In this document: in pieces, positions 9,372-20,034 of the stretch
Layout of the letters: the number at the start of each line of letters is the position of its first letter
Position numbering within the stretch: the first letter of the stretch is position 1
IMG/VR virus record: IMGVR_UViG_3300023084_000040
Coordinates: 1 to 45,738 of that record
Strand: one strand, 5' to 3'
Source: a virus
DNA: 45,738 bases
Made by a program: the position numbers and the translations under genes
Notes under the pieces: model-generated
Seen by the model: only the letters and a program-made list of their open reading frames with translations
Database searches by the model: none
What the model was told of the DNA's origin: nothing

Positions 9372-12300
9372 ATGGCATCAACACAAAATTCAATTAGTTC
9401 TCTAGTAGCTCAGTTTTTAAGACTGCAAAAAAATTCATTGGAGATAATTAACGGTCTAAATGAGGTAGCAACCTCTACAAATGAAAATGTGCAGATTGAG
9501 TTGCTAGACGAAAACGGTTTGCCATCTTTCGCAAGTATTCCTGCTTATGGATATTTAAGGAGTGAGATCGAGCGTCTCGATTCTAATATTCAGTCATTAG
9601 CAGGACTAGGTGATAACTTTGCTACCGTTAGAAATCCCGATGGTACATACAGCCAAGTTTATAAATCGCAGCCATTAAAGGACCCAACTCCACTGTCGAA
9701 CCTTCAGGTACCAAGTACATTCTCAACAAGGGATAATTGGTTCTTCGAAAGTTTTCTTAGCCCGTTGCTTTATGTTACAATAGATGTAACTGGACAAATA
9801 GCTGACGATGCTGATCGTGTAAGGGTTAAAAGAATTATTGCAAACACCAATACAGACGAGAAGAAGGCCTATTTTGATAACAACCTAAACGGAAGGAACG
9901 ATCTAACTGAACAAGGATTTATCAATGAACTTGATGATGCTGGGATAACCTATTTTGTTGATGAGGATAATATCGATCTTCCTTTGAGATCTATTAGAAA
10001 CAAAGGTTCGTTTGGTGTACTTTCTTTTTATGATGACGTGGTAACTATTACAGATGCTAACGGAAACCAAGTTGAAGAAACCAGAAGGAATTACAAGCTT
10101 AACACTGTCAACTACACAGACACAACATCTAATGTACAGAATGGAAGGACATTAGCGGTTGGAGATACGCTGTTAACTAATGATGGAACACGCTATTTGA
10201 TAACCTCTGTAAATATCCAGGAAACCTCTGTACAACTTAAAAGATCCTCTGGATACCAGCCAGTACAAATCGGAGACAATAATTTGACTCTTGAATCTTC
10301 TCAATTAAGTCCTAGAGTTATTGAGGTGAATGTAGGGTTTGACGAAAGACAGGGTATTTTCTTTAAAAAGATTGATGACAATTTTAATGTTATTGGTTCC
10401 TCTTGGTCAACGGGTATAGTGATTTATAGTAATCAACTTACTACAAACACTAATTCGGGAGTTCAAACATTAGAACAATTTTACCTAACCTCCGTTGCCG
10501 ATTTGGGTCAGATTTTCCTTGGCATGGCGAAGGAGAAAAAGATTAACGCAATAAATGGACTTGTGCCTGATAGCCCTTCTGTTGCTGCTACAAATTTTAG
10601 GGTTGTCCAGGTAAATACACAATTAACTGAAGGCACCGATGTACAAACCTTAAATGATAAGGTAGCTCTAAAATCTACTTTACAATCGGAGATTCAACAG
10701 ATTGATAATTCGATTAATCAGGCCAGGACAGATCTTAATTCTGTATCATCAACTAATGTTTTAGCAAACAATGTTACAAACATTTCTCAAACATCATTAA
10801 ATACACAGGCTTCAAGTTCTGCTCTTGCTTCGCTTAATTCTCTAACTCAACAGAGAGTCCAAAAGCAACAATTACTTTCATCGGTTGTGAATGATATTAC
10901 ATCAATAGCAGAGACTAATCCTGCATTGACTGTGGAGCCAAAATATAGGGTAAGAGGTTTTTGGCCAATCCCACCTCCTAAATCAAGTACCGTGACTGGA
11001 GATCAGAGTGTGATTCAGTTTATTATACAGTATAGGTACCTATCGGAAGCTGGAGCTTCTCCTGCAGTACAACAGATAGGTTACACTGACGAAAATGGGC
11101 AGGAAAAAACTGGGGCCTTTTCTAATTGGACTGAGATAAAATCAGAACTCAGAAAAAAAGTATATGATCAGAATACTGGTACCTACGTTTGGGCTCCGGA
11201 GGACACTGATAATGCAGATGCTACCAACATCAATCAGCTTGACATTCCAATCACTAAAGGTGAAAGAGTTGAAATAAGAATTAAATCTGTTTCAGAAGCT
11301 GGATGGCCAGACAATCCACTAACATCGGATTTTTCTTCTCCCGTGGTGGTAACGTTCCCAGAGGATCTTTCAACACAAAGTACCACACAAAGTGTTAGTA
11401 CTAACCTTAAGGATGAAGCAATACTTGCAATTCAGGAGGATCTTAATGCTAAAGGGATTGATGGTCTTTTAAATCAGCAGGTACAGACCGCAGATAAAAC
11501 CTACTACCTTGGAACCTCGTCTATTTTAAGCGGATATTATGATAGCTCTGGTAATCCTTTGGATCTTTTCCAAAAATTGAACGAGCTCCAGGATCAAATT
11601 AATTCTCTGCAGGCTACAATTGGTAATGTTACTGGATCGCTAGAGGTTTACGTCGTTAGTGGATCAAATTCTCAGCTTGTTTCGAATGGATCAACAGTCA
11701 ATCTAAATGCTGGCTATTTTGATCAGATCTACCAGAACGCTTCAACCTCTGATGCAGGTAAGATAGCTTCAACTGTTTACGAGATCAAAATTATTAATAC
11801 CTCTGCAGGTTTATTAGAACTTTCTTCCATACTACCTGGTGGGTTATCTACTCTTGCTGGTACAAGCTCTACTTATTCTTTACCGGATGGATATACAACT
11901 AATTTAAGATATGGTGAAGTACCAATTTCAGTTACTTCTTTGAGTACCGCTGATATTATACCAACTGGATCAACTGGTGGTGCTAATAACGACTCATTCA
12001 AAGAATTTAGACAAGCACCACCATACGCTTCTGGTAATTCTAACAGTCAGTTTATCTACCCAAGGTGGAAGTCAGTAGGCTTTGATGCTCAGCTTTATAA
12101 TGTACCTGCATCTTTTTCTGCATCTTATGACTATACCGGGGATTCGAGTGGATTGCCAAGAAACGGAAGTCAGCTTTTGCCTTTTGATCCTACCGATTCT
12201 TCGGTTCCTACCGCATCAGGAACTGACGCAAATGTTTGGAATGGAACATTTTCTGGTGTGACCGGAAGTTATACTGGAAATGGAAATGGAACCCTAAGCG

Positions 12301-12926
12301 AATTCTGTATTCATAAGAATCATCCAGATCTAACAACCGGGTTATCTTTCACAAATCTTGTGAAACCAAACTTCAGCGGGGGAGTGGTAGTTTACCCTTA
12401 TTTCAGGCAATCGGACTACTTCCATTTGGATACAACTGTTGTTAACAGCTTCCAGCAACTTGGATATCAGCAAGTGTCTGTAGATTTTGCCCAGGGTGCA
12501 ACTGCATCGAGAGAAGATGCCATGTACCCGAATAAGCTTGGATTTACTGCTAATGACGAGTATTTGATTGGAAGGTACACGTGTGGATCTTACCTATTCT
12601 TAGGTCCACCAACAGCATCTACCATACAAGTTGAGGGATCAACACAGCTGGCCTCAAAATATGTCAAAAGCGGGGACAAAAATGCTATCAATATTCCTTT
12701 AATATTCCAATTTAGAGCTAATGATAAATTAGGTTATATCGGCGGTTTTAGAGCGGATGGAAACCCAACAAACATAACATACACCAAAAAAGCTGGAATA
12801 GATATACAGGTAAGAAACCAAAGTCCTTTCTCTTTTGATGTTGTTGTGACTGGAAAGTATAAAAATGATACACTCTCAGCTCCTAATTTTGCATCTATTG
12901 GACAAAATATGGGAGGGGATTTTTAA
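9372..12926 (+). CDS. Large tail/baseplate protein with coiled coil and fibronectin-III-like domain
   Basis: A 1184-residue protein. Residues 1-60 include a helical start with heptad-like spacing. Residues ~425-520 form a Gln, Ser and Asn-rich coiled coil. Residues ~530-665 look like a fibronectin type III domain: FIIQYRYLS strand, then GERVEIRIKSVSEAG and a VVVTFP end, as in tail-tip and host-specificity proteins. A second short coiled coil follows near 735-755 (LNELQDQINSLQATIG). The C-terminal third is beta-rich and resembles a receptor-binding or structural tip. The family is not recognised; the virion role is inferred from domain layout and neighbours. Confidence 0.65.
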   Translation: MASTQNSISSLVAQFLRLQKNSLEIINGLNEVATSTNENVQIELLDENGLPSFASIPAYGYLRSEIERLDSNIQSLAGLGDNFATVRNPDGTYSQVYKSQPLKDPTPLSNLQVPSTFSTRDNWFFESFLSPLLYVTIDVTGQIADDADRVRVKRIIANTNTDEKKAYFDNNLNGRNDLTEQGFINELDDAGITYFVDEDNIDLPLRSIRNKGSFGVLSFYDDVVTITDANGNQVEETRRNYKLNTVNYTDTTSNVQNGRTLAVGDTLLTNDGTRYLITSVNIQETSVQLKRSSGYQPVQIGDNNLTLESSQLSPRVIEVNVGFDERQGIFFKKIDDNFNVIGSSWSTGIVIYSNQLTTNTNSGVQTLEQFYLTSVADLGQIFLGMAKEKKINAINGLVPDSPSVAATNFRVVQVNTQLTEGTDVQTLNDKVALKSTLQSEIQQIDNSINQARTDLNSVSSTNVLANNVTNISQTSLNTQASSSALASLNSLTQQRVQKQQLLSSVVNDITSIAETNPALTVEPKYRVRGFWPIPPPKSSTVTGDQSVIQFIIQYRYLSEAGASPAVQQIGYTDENGQEKTGAFSNWTEIKSELRKKVYDQNTGTYVWAPEDTDNADATNINQLDIPITKGERVEIRIKSVSEAGWPDNPLTSDFSSPVVVTFPEDLSTQSTTQSVSTNLKDEAILAIQEDLNAKGIDGLLNQQVQTADKTYYLGTSSILSGYYDSSGNPLDLFQKLNELQDQINSLQATIGNVTGSLEVYVVSGSNSQLVSNGSTVNLNAGYFDQIYQNASTSDAGKIASTVYEIKIINTSAGLLELSSILPGGLSTLAGTSSTYSLPDGYTTNLRYGEVPISVTSLSTADIIPTGSTGGANNDSFKEFRQAPPYASGNSNSQFIYPRWKSVGFDAQLYNVPASFSASYDYTGDSSGLPRNGSQLLPFDPTDSSVPTASGTDANVWNGTFSGVTGSYTGNGNGTLSEFCIHKNHPDLTTGLSFTNLVKPNFSGGVVVYPYFRQSDYFHLDTTVVNSFQQLGYQQVSVDFAQGATASREDAMYPNKLGFTANDEYLIGRYTCGSYLFLGPPTASTIQVEGSTQLASKYVKSGDKNAINIPLIFQFRANDKLGYIGGFRADGNPTNITYTKKAGIDIQVRNQSPFSFDVVVTGKYKNDTLSAPNFASIGQNMGGDF

Positions 12927-12953
12927 TTACTAAATAAAGGAATAAAACTTTAG

Positions 12954-15900
12954 ATGGCTTCACCAAAATTATTTGATTACAATTCCTCTTTTGGACTTAT
13001 AAGAACAAACCCCAAATTAACGGGAAATGTAAAAGTTTCTTTGGATTCATCTGGTGGAGTTTGGCTAAACTCCTTTAATGCCAATCCAACGCTTAGTTCT
13101 GAGAGGTTTAAGAAGTTTCAAGTTACTGGAAAGGATTCTTATGCAACTGATATTTATAACTTTTTTGATAAGGGTGCTTTAGCTAATGATCTGATATTCC
13201 AAGTTGGTGAATTTACTGACGGGAGTTCCAAAGCCCAAGAGGACTTTGAATTTCAGTATGATTTTTTTTATGGAAGTGGAGCTTCTACCCTGATTGATAA
13301 AAATTATACTGAGAATTTCAGATATTTTCAGCCCCTTTGGTTGAGAAACGAGTTACCTGAATTTTTTGTCATATTTAAAATACCAGAGCCATTAAGCTAT
13401 CCATATACTACAAATGTAACTAGGATTAGGGAATCAATTAGTTATAAATTAATTCAAGATCCTGATTCAACGGAGACTTTTCAAATAGCATATGGTAAGG
13501 ACAACTCAGGTCTTGATATTTTATACAAGGCAAATCAAATCTTTGATGGAGTAAATCTTTACAGCACCTATCGTGTGGTTTCTGGTTCTGGAAAGGTCGT
13601 TGAAATGAATGAACTTAAATTCCAAAATGATGTTGATGACGTTGAGGGATTTTTTAATTCTAAGATTCTACCCCATGCAAAAGTCATAGCAACATATGAT
13701 CTAAGGTCTGAGACTAAGATTGGGCAGTACATCAGGGGTATTGTTAACAATAAAAATTACAAAAAATCCCCGATTGATTTCTCTTTCCAACAGAATACCT
13801 ACACGTATTACAATGGAGTGAGCATTAAGGATGGTGTTTTTACAGAGAGGGGCGAGCTTCTATATGATTATTTGGTAAGCCCACAAGCATCTATCCAATC
13901 GGATTTTGAAAACTACGTTACTGACGGATTTCAAAGAAATGGAGTTGTTTGTCCGAATGTGCTGAACATGGAATTTTTATTTAACGATCCTGATTCAGAT
14001 TTATACACAATCAACAGATATTTTGGTTTTTATGTCTCCAAAAACGATCTTGGTGAGTTTTTCTTAAATGGCGATTATTTTTTCGATTTCAAGAATAGTC
14101 CAGACAATTTAAATTTACCAAAGCCGTCTAGAAATAATTTGGGGCATTATGAAGATAATAGACCAAATTTCCAAAGTAGCACTGGTGGAGTAAGATTGTA
14201 TTACGAGGGAGCCTCTGGATGGATTCCTGGTTCGTATGATACCAATGTTAACGATCCACAGAAGCTTTATTATATCACAGATAAGAGCGACAATTTTTAT
14301 TCTCTAAAAAGGTTTGAGAATTATAACAGAACTACTAAAACCTGGGAGAACAATACGCCAGGATATGCTACCTATGGTCCTTATGATAATGGTACCTTTG
14401 GAGTAACCGGAAATGTAAACATCCCTACTGGATCCCTTGTAATAGGCAATAAGTCAATCAATCTACAGGCATTCACAGGATATGGGGATAAGATTGGGTC
14501 AATCAAGGGGATTTTATCAGGTTCAAAGGGAAGAGCAAACATTGGAATTGAATTCTTAACAAACGATCCATTAAACGGAGAAGTAGTCTTTAAGCTATTT
14601 TGGCCGAATGGAACAAGATCTGAATCCGCTGGAAGATATGATTTAATTAAAACTGGGGAATTTGGCGGAACTCTTGTAGGATGGAAAGCTGGATCATCTT
14701 ATAATATAGGGAACAATCATTATTTCAATGCAATTGACGGAAAGACTAAACAGATAGCTTCTGCTTTTTGTGATTGCGTAAATTCAATAAGTGATGTGGT
14801 TTGGGATTCTGCTCCAAATTCATCCACCTCGGTAATCAGAACCAAAGCTAGTGGTACAAAAGTTAATCGTGAGTATAGAGTTGTAATCTACGATGACTAT
14901 GCAACATTTGAATCTGAATATGTTGGATTGTGGAACAACACAAGCGGATATTCTACTGGTGATGTTGTTATGTCACAAAACAATTACTACAAAGCTAAAA
15001 TCAATATCTCCCCATCTACTCCAGGATCTCCTAATGCAGATCCAGCCATAGATACTACTAGCTGGGAAATTTATTCAACCTTTTCTCAATCTGGGTTTGT
15101 TAAGATAGGCGGTGTTGATGCATCAACCCTCTCTGGTGCTGTATCATTTAGCGGCGGAACAGATTATGCACTTTCTAGAGTTTCTTTTGGATCCTCTGAG
15201 AAAGATAAGGTTGTTGTTGGTAATTATATTGAGGTCAAGAGTGGAACTGGTGTCACCGGTGGTGCATCAGCGATAGAAACCGTTACTCCGTATGTTGATG
15301 ATCCAATTTTTGATGTAAATGGAAAGGTAACTGGGTTTAATGGCTATGATGAATTACTTACCGCAAGTTTAAAAGACCAAAAGTCTGTTATTGATCTTGG
15401 TACTAGCCAATCTTTTAATCTCTATGAAATGCCAAAGATTAAGACGGGAGTATTCTCTTTCTTTGATATCAAGGATTTTGATTTTGATTTTTGGTCTTCC
15501 TCCTATGGAGAGACGCCAACCCCTGAATTCCACCGATACTTCCAATTGATATCCGAAGTAAATGGACAGATCAAATCTGGCGTTAAATATATTGTGCAGT
15601 CTGGTGAGATCCTAGTTGATAATGGAACTGGGAGTCAAAGGACCTTAACCACTGGTCAAGCTTTTATAGGAACCTCGGTAAGTTATTTTGAAGATATTGG
15701 CTTTAGTAATACTGGTGCTACCTCAATTGTTGTACCTGCAATATTTACACAATCTGGTTGGAAGGATGCTTCATCACTATATAAGGGGGTAAAAGCAGAG
15801 GAGAACCTTGATTCATTTGATGGATTTTTCGGAATTCAGTCGATTAACGAGACCCAAGCAATTTCGCAAGCTAACACCAAAGAATATATTTTTAATTACG

Positions 15901-18476
15901 GAAAGCTAGATACTGAATATGAGTATCTAGAGGAAAACTATACAGCTCCAAGGGCAAATAGATCTAAGATCGTTCCATTCATAAACAAGTGGGGCTATTT
16001 TGGAGGTACTGATGCAAGGGGTCATTCCTATAGATTAAATGTATCTCCTGCGTTTAGTCCAACTAACTTTTCCCCTAGTTTTGAAAAGGAAATTCCAGAT
16101 CCAATGTATCTTACCCATGAATGGATGCTTTTGGAAGGAGTTCCTGAAGGATACCCTTCTGATGAAATAGAGGGGCAAAACAGCTATTTACCGAGCAAGA
16201 TAGACCTTAGCAAAATTAGGAGTGCAAATCCTGATGATGCTTTATATTTTTCTTCTTTCCTCACGGTTGAGCCAGCAGACTATTCTAGCCCTTATAATAT
16301 TTCTGGAAACACAACAAAGGAGCTATTCACCCCATTTGTCTACAACAGGTCTACTGGATTTTATGATACTGTTTTTAGAGGGGCTAAGATATCGCTAAGA
16401 AGAAGGAGTACTGTTGCTAACCCTCAAAGTGCCCTTGAAAAATATGTTCCTAATTACAGAGGGTTTGAGGACTATAAATTTGCTTCAATCTTAAGGGTTG
16501 AAGTCGAGACAACCAATACCATTCAATCTCCTGTTAGTTATGAGATAATCGAAAACACCCAACAAAAGTGTGTTCTTTTTGTCTGTACAGTAGTTATCAA
16601 AGATTATCGAGCATTCCCTCTAGGATATACTGGTGGGACTGGTAGTAGTCCCTATTTAGATTATACACTGCTTTACAGTCTTAGTGATAAAAAGAAGGAT
16701 GCTGGAGTAGGAACAACCGGGTCTACTGGAGCAACGGGATCTCCACTATATGAAATTGATGACATCAAACTTAGTGCTGCACTCGACTTGTCCATCTCTT
16801 CTAGTAGTTCAGTTACTGAATTTACTAATCCTGGTTTTATCTATACTATTCCAAATTCCGAATATGATACAGACTTAAGGGAAGAGATTAATACGATTTA
16901 TCCTGTTGGTGGAACCGGATCTCTATCCCCCACAGGTAAGGGAAGCTTCAGCGTTCCTGCTATTTCCTCAACTTACCCTTGGCCTATTGGAAGATCTAAA
17001 AATTTAGCATCTTTTGGTCCAGTTGGTACTAATTATACATTTACAATACCTTTTGCATTTAGCTCTCCTGTTACTGTACCTGTTGGACCTAAAAGTGCTT
17101 ACCAAGGAAATCCAGTATTTCAGGTAGAGGGAGGTGAGAAATACTTTGATTTTATCATGAGGAGGATTTCTCTATCACAGATTTCTGATAGGGTAAATAA
17201 CGAAAGCCCCTTTATCAAATATCGAACATATTCTTGGGACGAAGAGACTCAAACTACCGAGGTACGAAATGATTACTTCCAATTCTATATGCAAAAGCCA
17301 ACTGCTCTTTTCCGAAGTAATGGGACATTCCCGGTAGCCGACTATTCAGGACCTCAGACTCTAGGTCAGAACCAACCTACCGGATATCAGATTAACGTGG
17401 GTTCAAATTATGCTGCAGACATTTTAAGATATGCTGGTAAATACGAGCCATTGTTCAAGAAGGTGATGAGGTATAAAAACGATAAAACGGATACCATTAC
17501 CGGATTTACCTCAGCAGATTTGAGTTACCGTAATTGTACCTTTGCTCCAGAAAAATCTGAGTTTGGTAAGCTAAAAAATCTAAATTATAGTAAGGTTTCA
17601 CTGGGAAGAAACATTCTAGAGAAATCTGACAATTTACCCCTAGGTCCAGTTTATCCCCTAGTTGGTGAAACACCTATTGCGAGAAAAGATTTTTCTGTAT
17701 TTCTTTCTACTTGGGATCCTGGTTATTTCAATCTTTTCACATCTGCTACACAGAATTCGTCAGTTGCTGGTACTAGATCAATGAGGGAAAACAAGTCTTT
17801 CTTTGGATCTAAGATGATGCAAACCCCTTATACGATAACATCATATACATTTATCACTTTGGAGGTAAATAGAAATAGTGGAGAAACTGATATCCAGAAA
17901 ATTAACGCGGCAGCTACCAGGGCACTTCAGCAGATACAGAGTATTACCCCACAAACATCAAACACTGGTATAGGTCAGTTAGGAACAGTTCTTTCGAGTG
18001 TAGACTTACCAGCATTCGATGAAGGAATTTACCCAGATGTTGAGGTTTTCTGGCAAAAGGACACCCAAACAAATAAGCTTTATGGGTCAATTAGGCTTGA
18101 TAGAATTTTAAGAAGATTCCTATTGAACTCTGGGATAAGCAAGGTATTCGTTGAAAATATAATTAGTGAATTTGGTGTTGGTGATCCAGAAAACATAAAT
18201 GATGATATCAAAACCTATATTGATAAAAACATAGTGCCTATCTATCAAGGGATAACTTTTGATCTCTTTGTTAAAAAGACTGGTACTGATTTAAGTGCTA
18301 CAGAGCTACTGCTCAGAGGTGATTTAGTAAGTCCAGATAGGATTAGATATTCGTATTATCAAGAACCAAACTATAAGCTTACCAAAAGAAATGCACTGTC
18401 ATACTCGTTTGAACTCCCAATGGAAAGCGGAAAAAACTACTCCACTACATTTACTTTCCAGATAGAAAAAATATAG
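12954..18476 (+). CDS. Giant tail/baseplate protein with carbohydrate-binding-like module
   Basis: At 1840 residues this is the largest protein in the window, and no whole-length family is recognised. Near residues 655-710 a short module with LWNNTSGYSTGDVV, then NNYYKAK and a TSWEIY end, matches the W...Y-x-x-G-D-x-V...Y-x-A...W pattern of CBM5/12 chitin-binding-type domains. TG-rich triplet runs (TGSTGATG near residue 1260, for instance) break up otherwise beta-rich stretches. The C-terminal region ends in a compact domain (ESGKNYSTTFTFQIEKI). Size, lack of enzyme motifs and position suggest a structural role at the baseplate or as a long-fibre component. Confidence 0.65.
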   Translation: MASPKLFDYNSSFGLIRTNPKLTGNVKVSLDSSGGVWLNSFNANPTLSSERFKKFQVTGKDSYATDIYNFFDKGALANDLIFQVGEFTDGSSKAQEDFEFQYDFFYGSGASTLIDKNYTENFRYFQPLWLRNELPEFFVIFKIPEPLSYPYTTNVTRIRESISYKLIQDPDSTETFQIAYGKDNSGLDILYKANQIFDGVNLYSTYRVVSGSGKVVEMNELKFQNDVDDVEGFFNSKILPHAKVIATYDLRSETKIGQYIRGIVNNKNYKKSPIDFSFQQNTYTYYNGVSIKDGVFTERGELLYDYLVSPQASIQSDFENYVTDGFQRNGVVCPNVLNMEFLFNDPDSDLYTINRYFGFYVSKNDLGEFFLNGDYFFDFKNSPDNLNLPKPSRNNLGHYEDNRPNFQSSTGGVRLYYEGASGWIPGSYDTNVNDPQKLYYITDKSDNFYSLKRFENYNRTTKTWENNTPGYATYGPYDNGTFGVTGNVNIPTGSLVIGNKSINLQAFTGYGDKIGSIKGILSGSKGRANIGIEFLTNDPLNGEVVFKLFWPNGTRSESAGRYDLIKTGEFGGTLVGWKAGSSYNIGNNHYFNAIDGKTKQIASAFCDCVNSISDVVWDSAPNSSTSVIRTKASGTKVNREYRVVIYDDYATFESEYVGLWNNTSGYSTGDVVMSQNNYYKAKINISPSTPGSPNADPAIDTTSWEIYSTFSQSGFVKIGGVDASTLSGAVSFSGGTDYALSRVSFGSSEKDKVVVGNYIEVKSGTGVTGGASAIETVTPYVDDPIFDVNGKVTGFNGYDELLTASLKDQKSVIDLGTSQSFNLYEMPKIKTGVFSFFDIKDFDFDFWSSSYGETPTPEFHRYFQLISEVNGQIKSGVKYIVQSGEILVDNGTGSQRTLTTGQAFIGTSVSYFEDIGFSNTGATSIVVPAIFTQSGWKDASSLYKGVKAEENLDSFDGFFGIQSINETQAISQANTKEYIFNYGKLDTEYEYLEENYTAPRANRSKIVPFINKWGYFGGTDARGHSYRLNVSPAFSPTNFSPSFEKEIPDPMYLTHEWMLLEGVPEGYPSDEIEGQNSYLPSKIDLSKIRSANPDDALYFSSFLTVEPADYSSPYNISGNTTKELFTPFVYNRSTGFYDTVFRGAKISLRRRSTVANPQSALEKYVPNYRGFEDYKFASILRVEVETTNTIQSPVSYEIIENTQQKCVLFVCTVVIKDYRAFPLGYTGGTGSSPYLDYTLLYSLSDKKKDAGVGTTGSTGATGSPLYEIDDIKLSAALDLSISSSSSVTEFTNPGFIYTIPNSEYDTDLREEINTIYPVGGTGSLSPTGKGSFSVPAISSTYPWPIGRSKNLASFGPVGTNYTFTIPFAFSSPVTVPVGPKSAYQGNPVFQVEGGEKYFDFIMRRISLSQISDRVNNESPFIKYRTYSWDEETQTTEVRNDYFQFYMQKPTALFRSNGTFPVADYSGPQTLGQNQPTGYQINVGSNYAADILRYAGKYEPLFKKVMRYKNDKTDTITGFTSADLSYRNCTFAPEKSEFGKLKNLNYSKVSLGRNILEKSDNLPLGPVYPLVGETPIARKDFSVFLSTWDPGYFNLFTSATQNSSVAGTRSMRENKSFFGSKMMQTPYTITSYTFITLEVNRNSGETDIQKINAAATRALQQIQSITPQTSNTGIGQLGTVLSSVDLPAFDEGIYPDVEVFWQKDTQTNKLYGSIRLDRILRRFLLNSGISKVFVENIISEFGVGDPENINDDIKTYIDKNIVPIYQGITFDLFVKKTGTDLSATELLLRGDLVSPDRIRYSYYQEPNYKLTKRNALSYSFELPMESGKNYSTTFTFQIEKI

Positions 18477-18520
18477 GGATTAGAAGTTAAGGAATATATA
18501 AACAAAGATAAGAGAAGAAA

Positions 18521-20026
18521 ATGCCGAATCTGAACATAAAAGCTTTAAACGCCGGCGACAACCAGCAATCCATAAGGGAGAAAGTAAATTCTAACTTTGA
18601 TGCTATTGTAGCTTCTGGTGGTGGCCCTCAAGGACAACAGGGAGCACAAGGAGAGCAAGGACCGATTGGACCTGCTGGTCCTAAAGGGGATCCTGGGCAA
18701 GAAGGTTTAAGAGGTACTAAGTGGTTTGTTCAGGGAGCTGAGCCAACTGGTGGAGCTAGCGACCCGATAAGGGTTGGCGATTATTGGGTTCAGACTTTGG
18801 CTAACAACTCTATTTTTGAGTATACTAGTGCTGGTTGGGTCGATACTGGACAAAACCTGAAAGCATCGGAGGTTTTTGAAGTAGTAACCGGTGTTTCTGG
18901 TCCAACTGGAAGTAAGGATGCTATTGTTATCAGCAGCCCCTTCCCTGAACTCAATACCCTTGTACTTAGCGATTCTGCTGCGGCAACTTCAACCATAAAC
19001 CCGACTTATGCTAAGTTTCTGATTTCTTCAAACGGTAGCAACGACTATCCGATTATGGAGTTTTCTAAAACCAATGTAAGTGGAATTGGAACACCAGCAG
19101 ATTATAATAGACACCCACAGTTTAGATGGTTAGATCCCTCTGGTTCTAATTATGATCTATTATTCTCGGTTCCACAGGATGACCTTTCTATTACCTCCGG
19201 CGGAAGTATGCTTATACAGTCTACCTCATCAACACTGGATATATCTGGTAATGGTGGTCTGACCATGTCTTCCGGTTCGAATATGAACGTCACCTCTACG
19301 GGTAATATGTCATTTTCGTCTGGGTCTTCACTAATGACTTTCTCTTCTCAGAAATTTACACTTTCCAGTAGTTCATTAGCCCTCTCGGTTCCGTTGAATA
19401 TTACAGGGGGAACAAGTCAGTCCCCATTATTAAGTCTTCTTAGTGCTGGAAGTGGTGACACTCTAAAGGTCCAATCTACATCTTCGTCTTCTTCTTACTA
19501 TCTTCTAAGGCTATTAAGTGCAAGCACAGAAAGATTTAGTGTTAGAAATGATGGTAAAGTAACATTCCAAAGACAAGTTAATGCTACTAATAATACTGTA
19601 AGTAGTACAGCTTCTTTTACAATTAACATAAGTAGTGTAACTTATACAAGCTGGTTCTATGGACCTTCAGCTGGGAATACTGGACAGGGCCTTTCAACTA
19701 CTGATTTCGGACCTGGGAATATTCTATATGCAGATTGGACAACCTCAGGTCAAAGAATAATAGGGATACCAAATGCCTCAAATTCCACATCTTGGAGGGA
19801 TTATCTTGCTAATAATGAATCAATAACACTTCACTATTATGCCAAGAGTGGGAAGGAGTTTGACGGCATGACATCAGTAACAGCCTCCGGTCCTCCTACT
19901 AGTGTTGGCTCATACACAATTTTTTCAACCTCAGCAAGCTATGTTGAGGTCACAATATTAATGGTTGGATCTACACCAAAATGCTATTATTCGACATGTG
20001 CTGGAGAATGTGGAGTTTTATTCTAA
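18521..20026 (+). CDS. Collagen-like tail fibre protein (paralog of the next gene)
   Basis: A 501-residue fibre protein. Residues ~11-28 carry the REKVNSNF attachment-like segment. About ten consecutive Gly-X-Y triplets follow (from GPQGQQGAQGEQ to GQEGLRG, about 34-66). A small domain comes next (WFVQGAEP...GDYWV...GWVDTGQ), then VLSDSAAATSTINP, then a Ser-rich repeat region (about 225-300) as in beta-helical shafts. A Cys-containing tip ends in ECGVLF. Collagen-like repeats in phage fibres form rigid trimeric rods. The same domain order recurs in the gene 8 bases downstream, showing a tandem duplication. Confidence 0.8.
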   Translation: MPNLNIKALNAGDNQQSIREKVNSNFDAIVASGGGPQGQQGAQGEQGPIGPAGPKGDPGQEGLRGTKWFVQGAEPTGGASDPIRVGDYWVQTLANNSIFEYTSAGWVDTGQNLKASEVFEVVTGVSGPTGSKDAIVISSPFPELNTLVLSDSAAATSTINPTYAKFLISSNGSNDYPIMEFSKTNVSGIGTPADYNRHPQFRWLDPSGSNYDLLFSVPQDDLSITSGGSMLIQSTSSTLDISGNGGLTMSSGSNMNVTSTGNMSFSSGSSLMTFSSQKFTLSSSSLALSVPLNITGGTSQSPLLSLLSAGSGDTLKVQSTSSSSSYYLLRLLSASTERFSVRNDGKVTFQRQVNATNNTVSSTASFTINISSVTYTSWFYGPSAGNTGQGLSTTDFGPGNILYADWTTSGQRIIGIPNASNSTSWRDYLANNESITLHYYAKSGKEFDGMTSVTASGPPTSVGSYTIFSTSASYVEVTILMVGSTPKCYYSTCAGECGVLF

Positions 20027-20034
20027 TATAGGAG

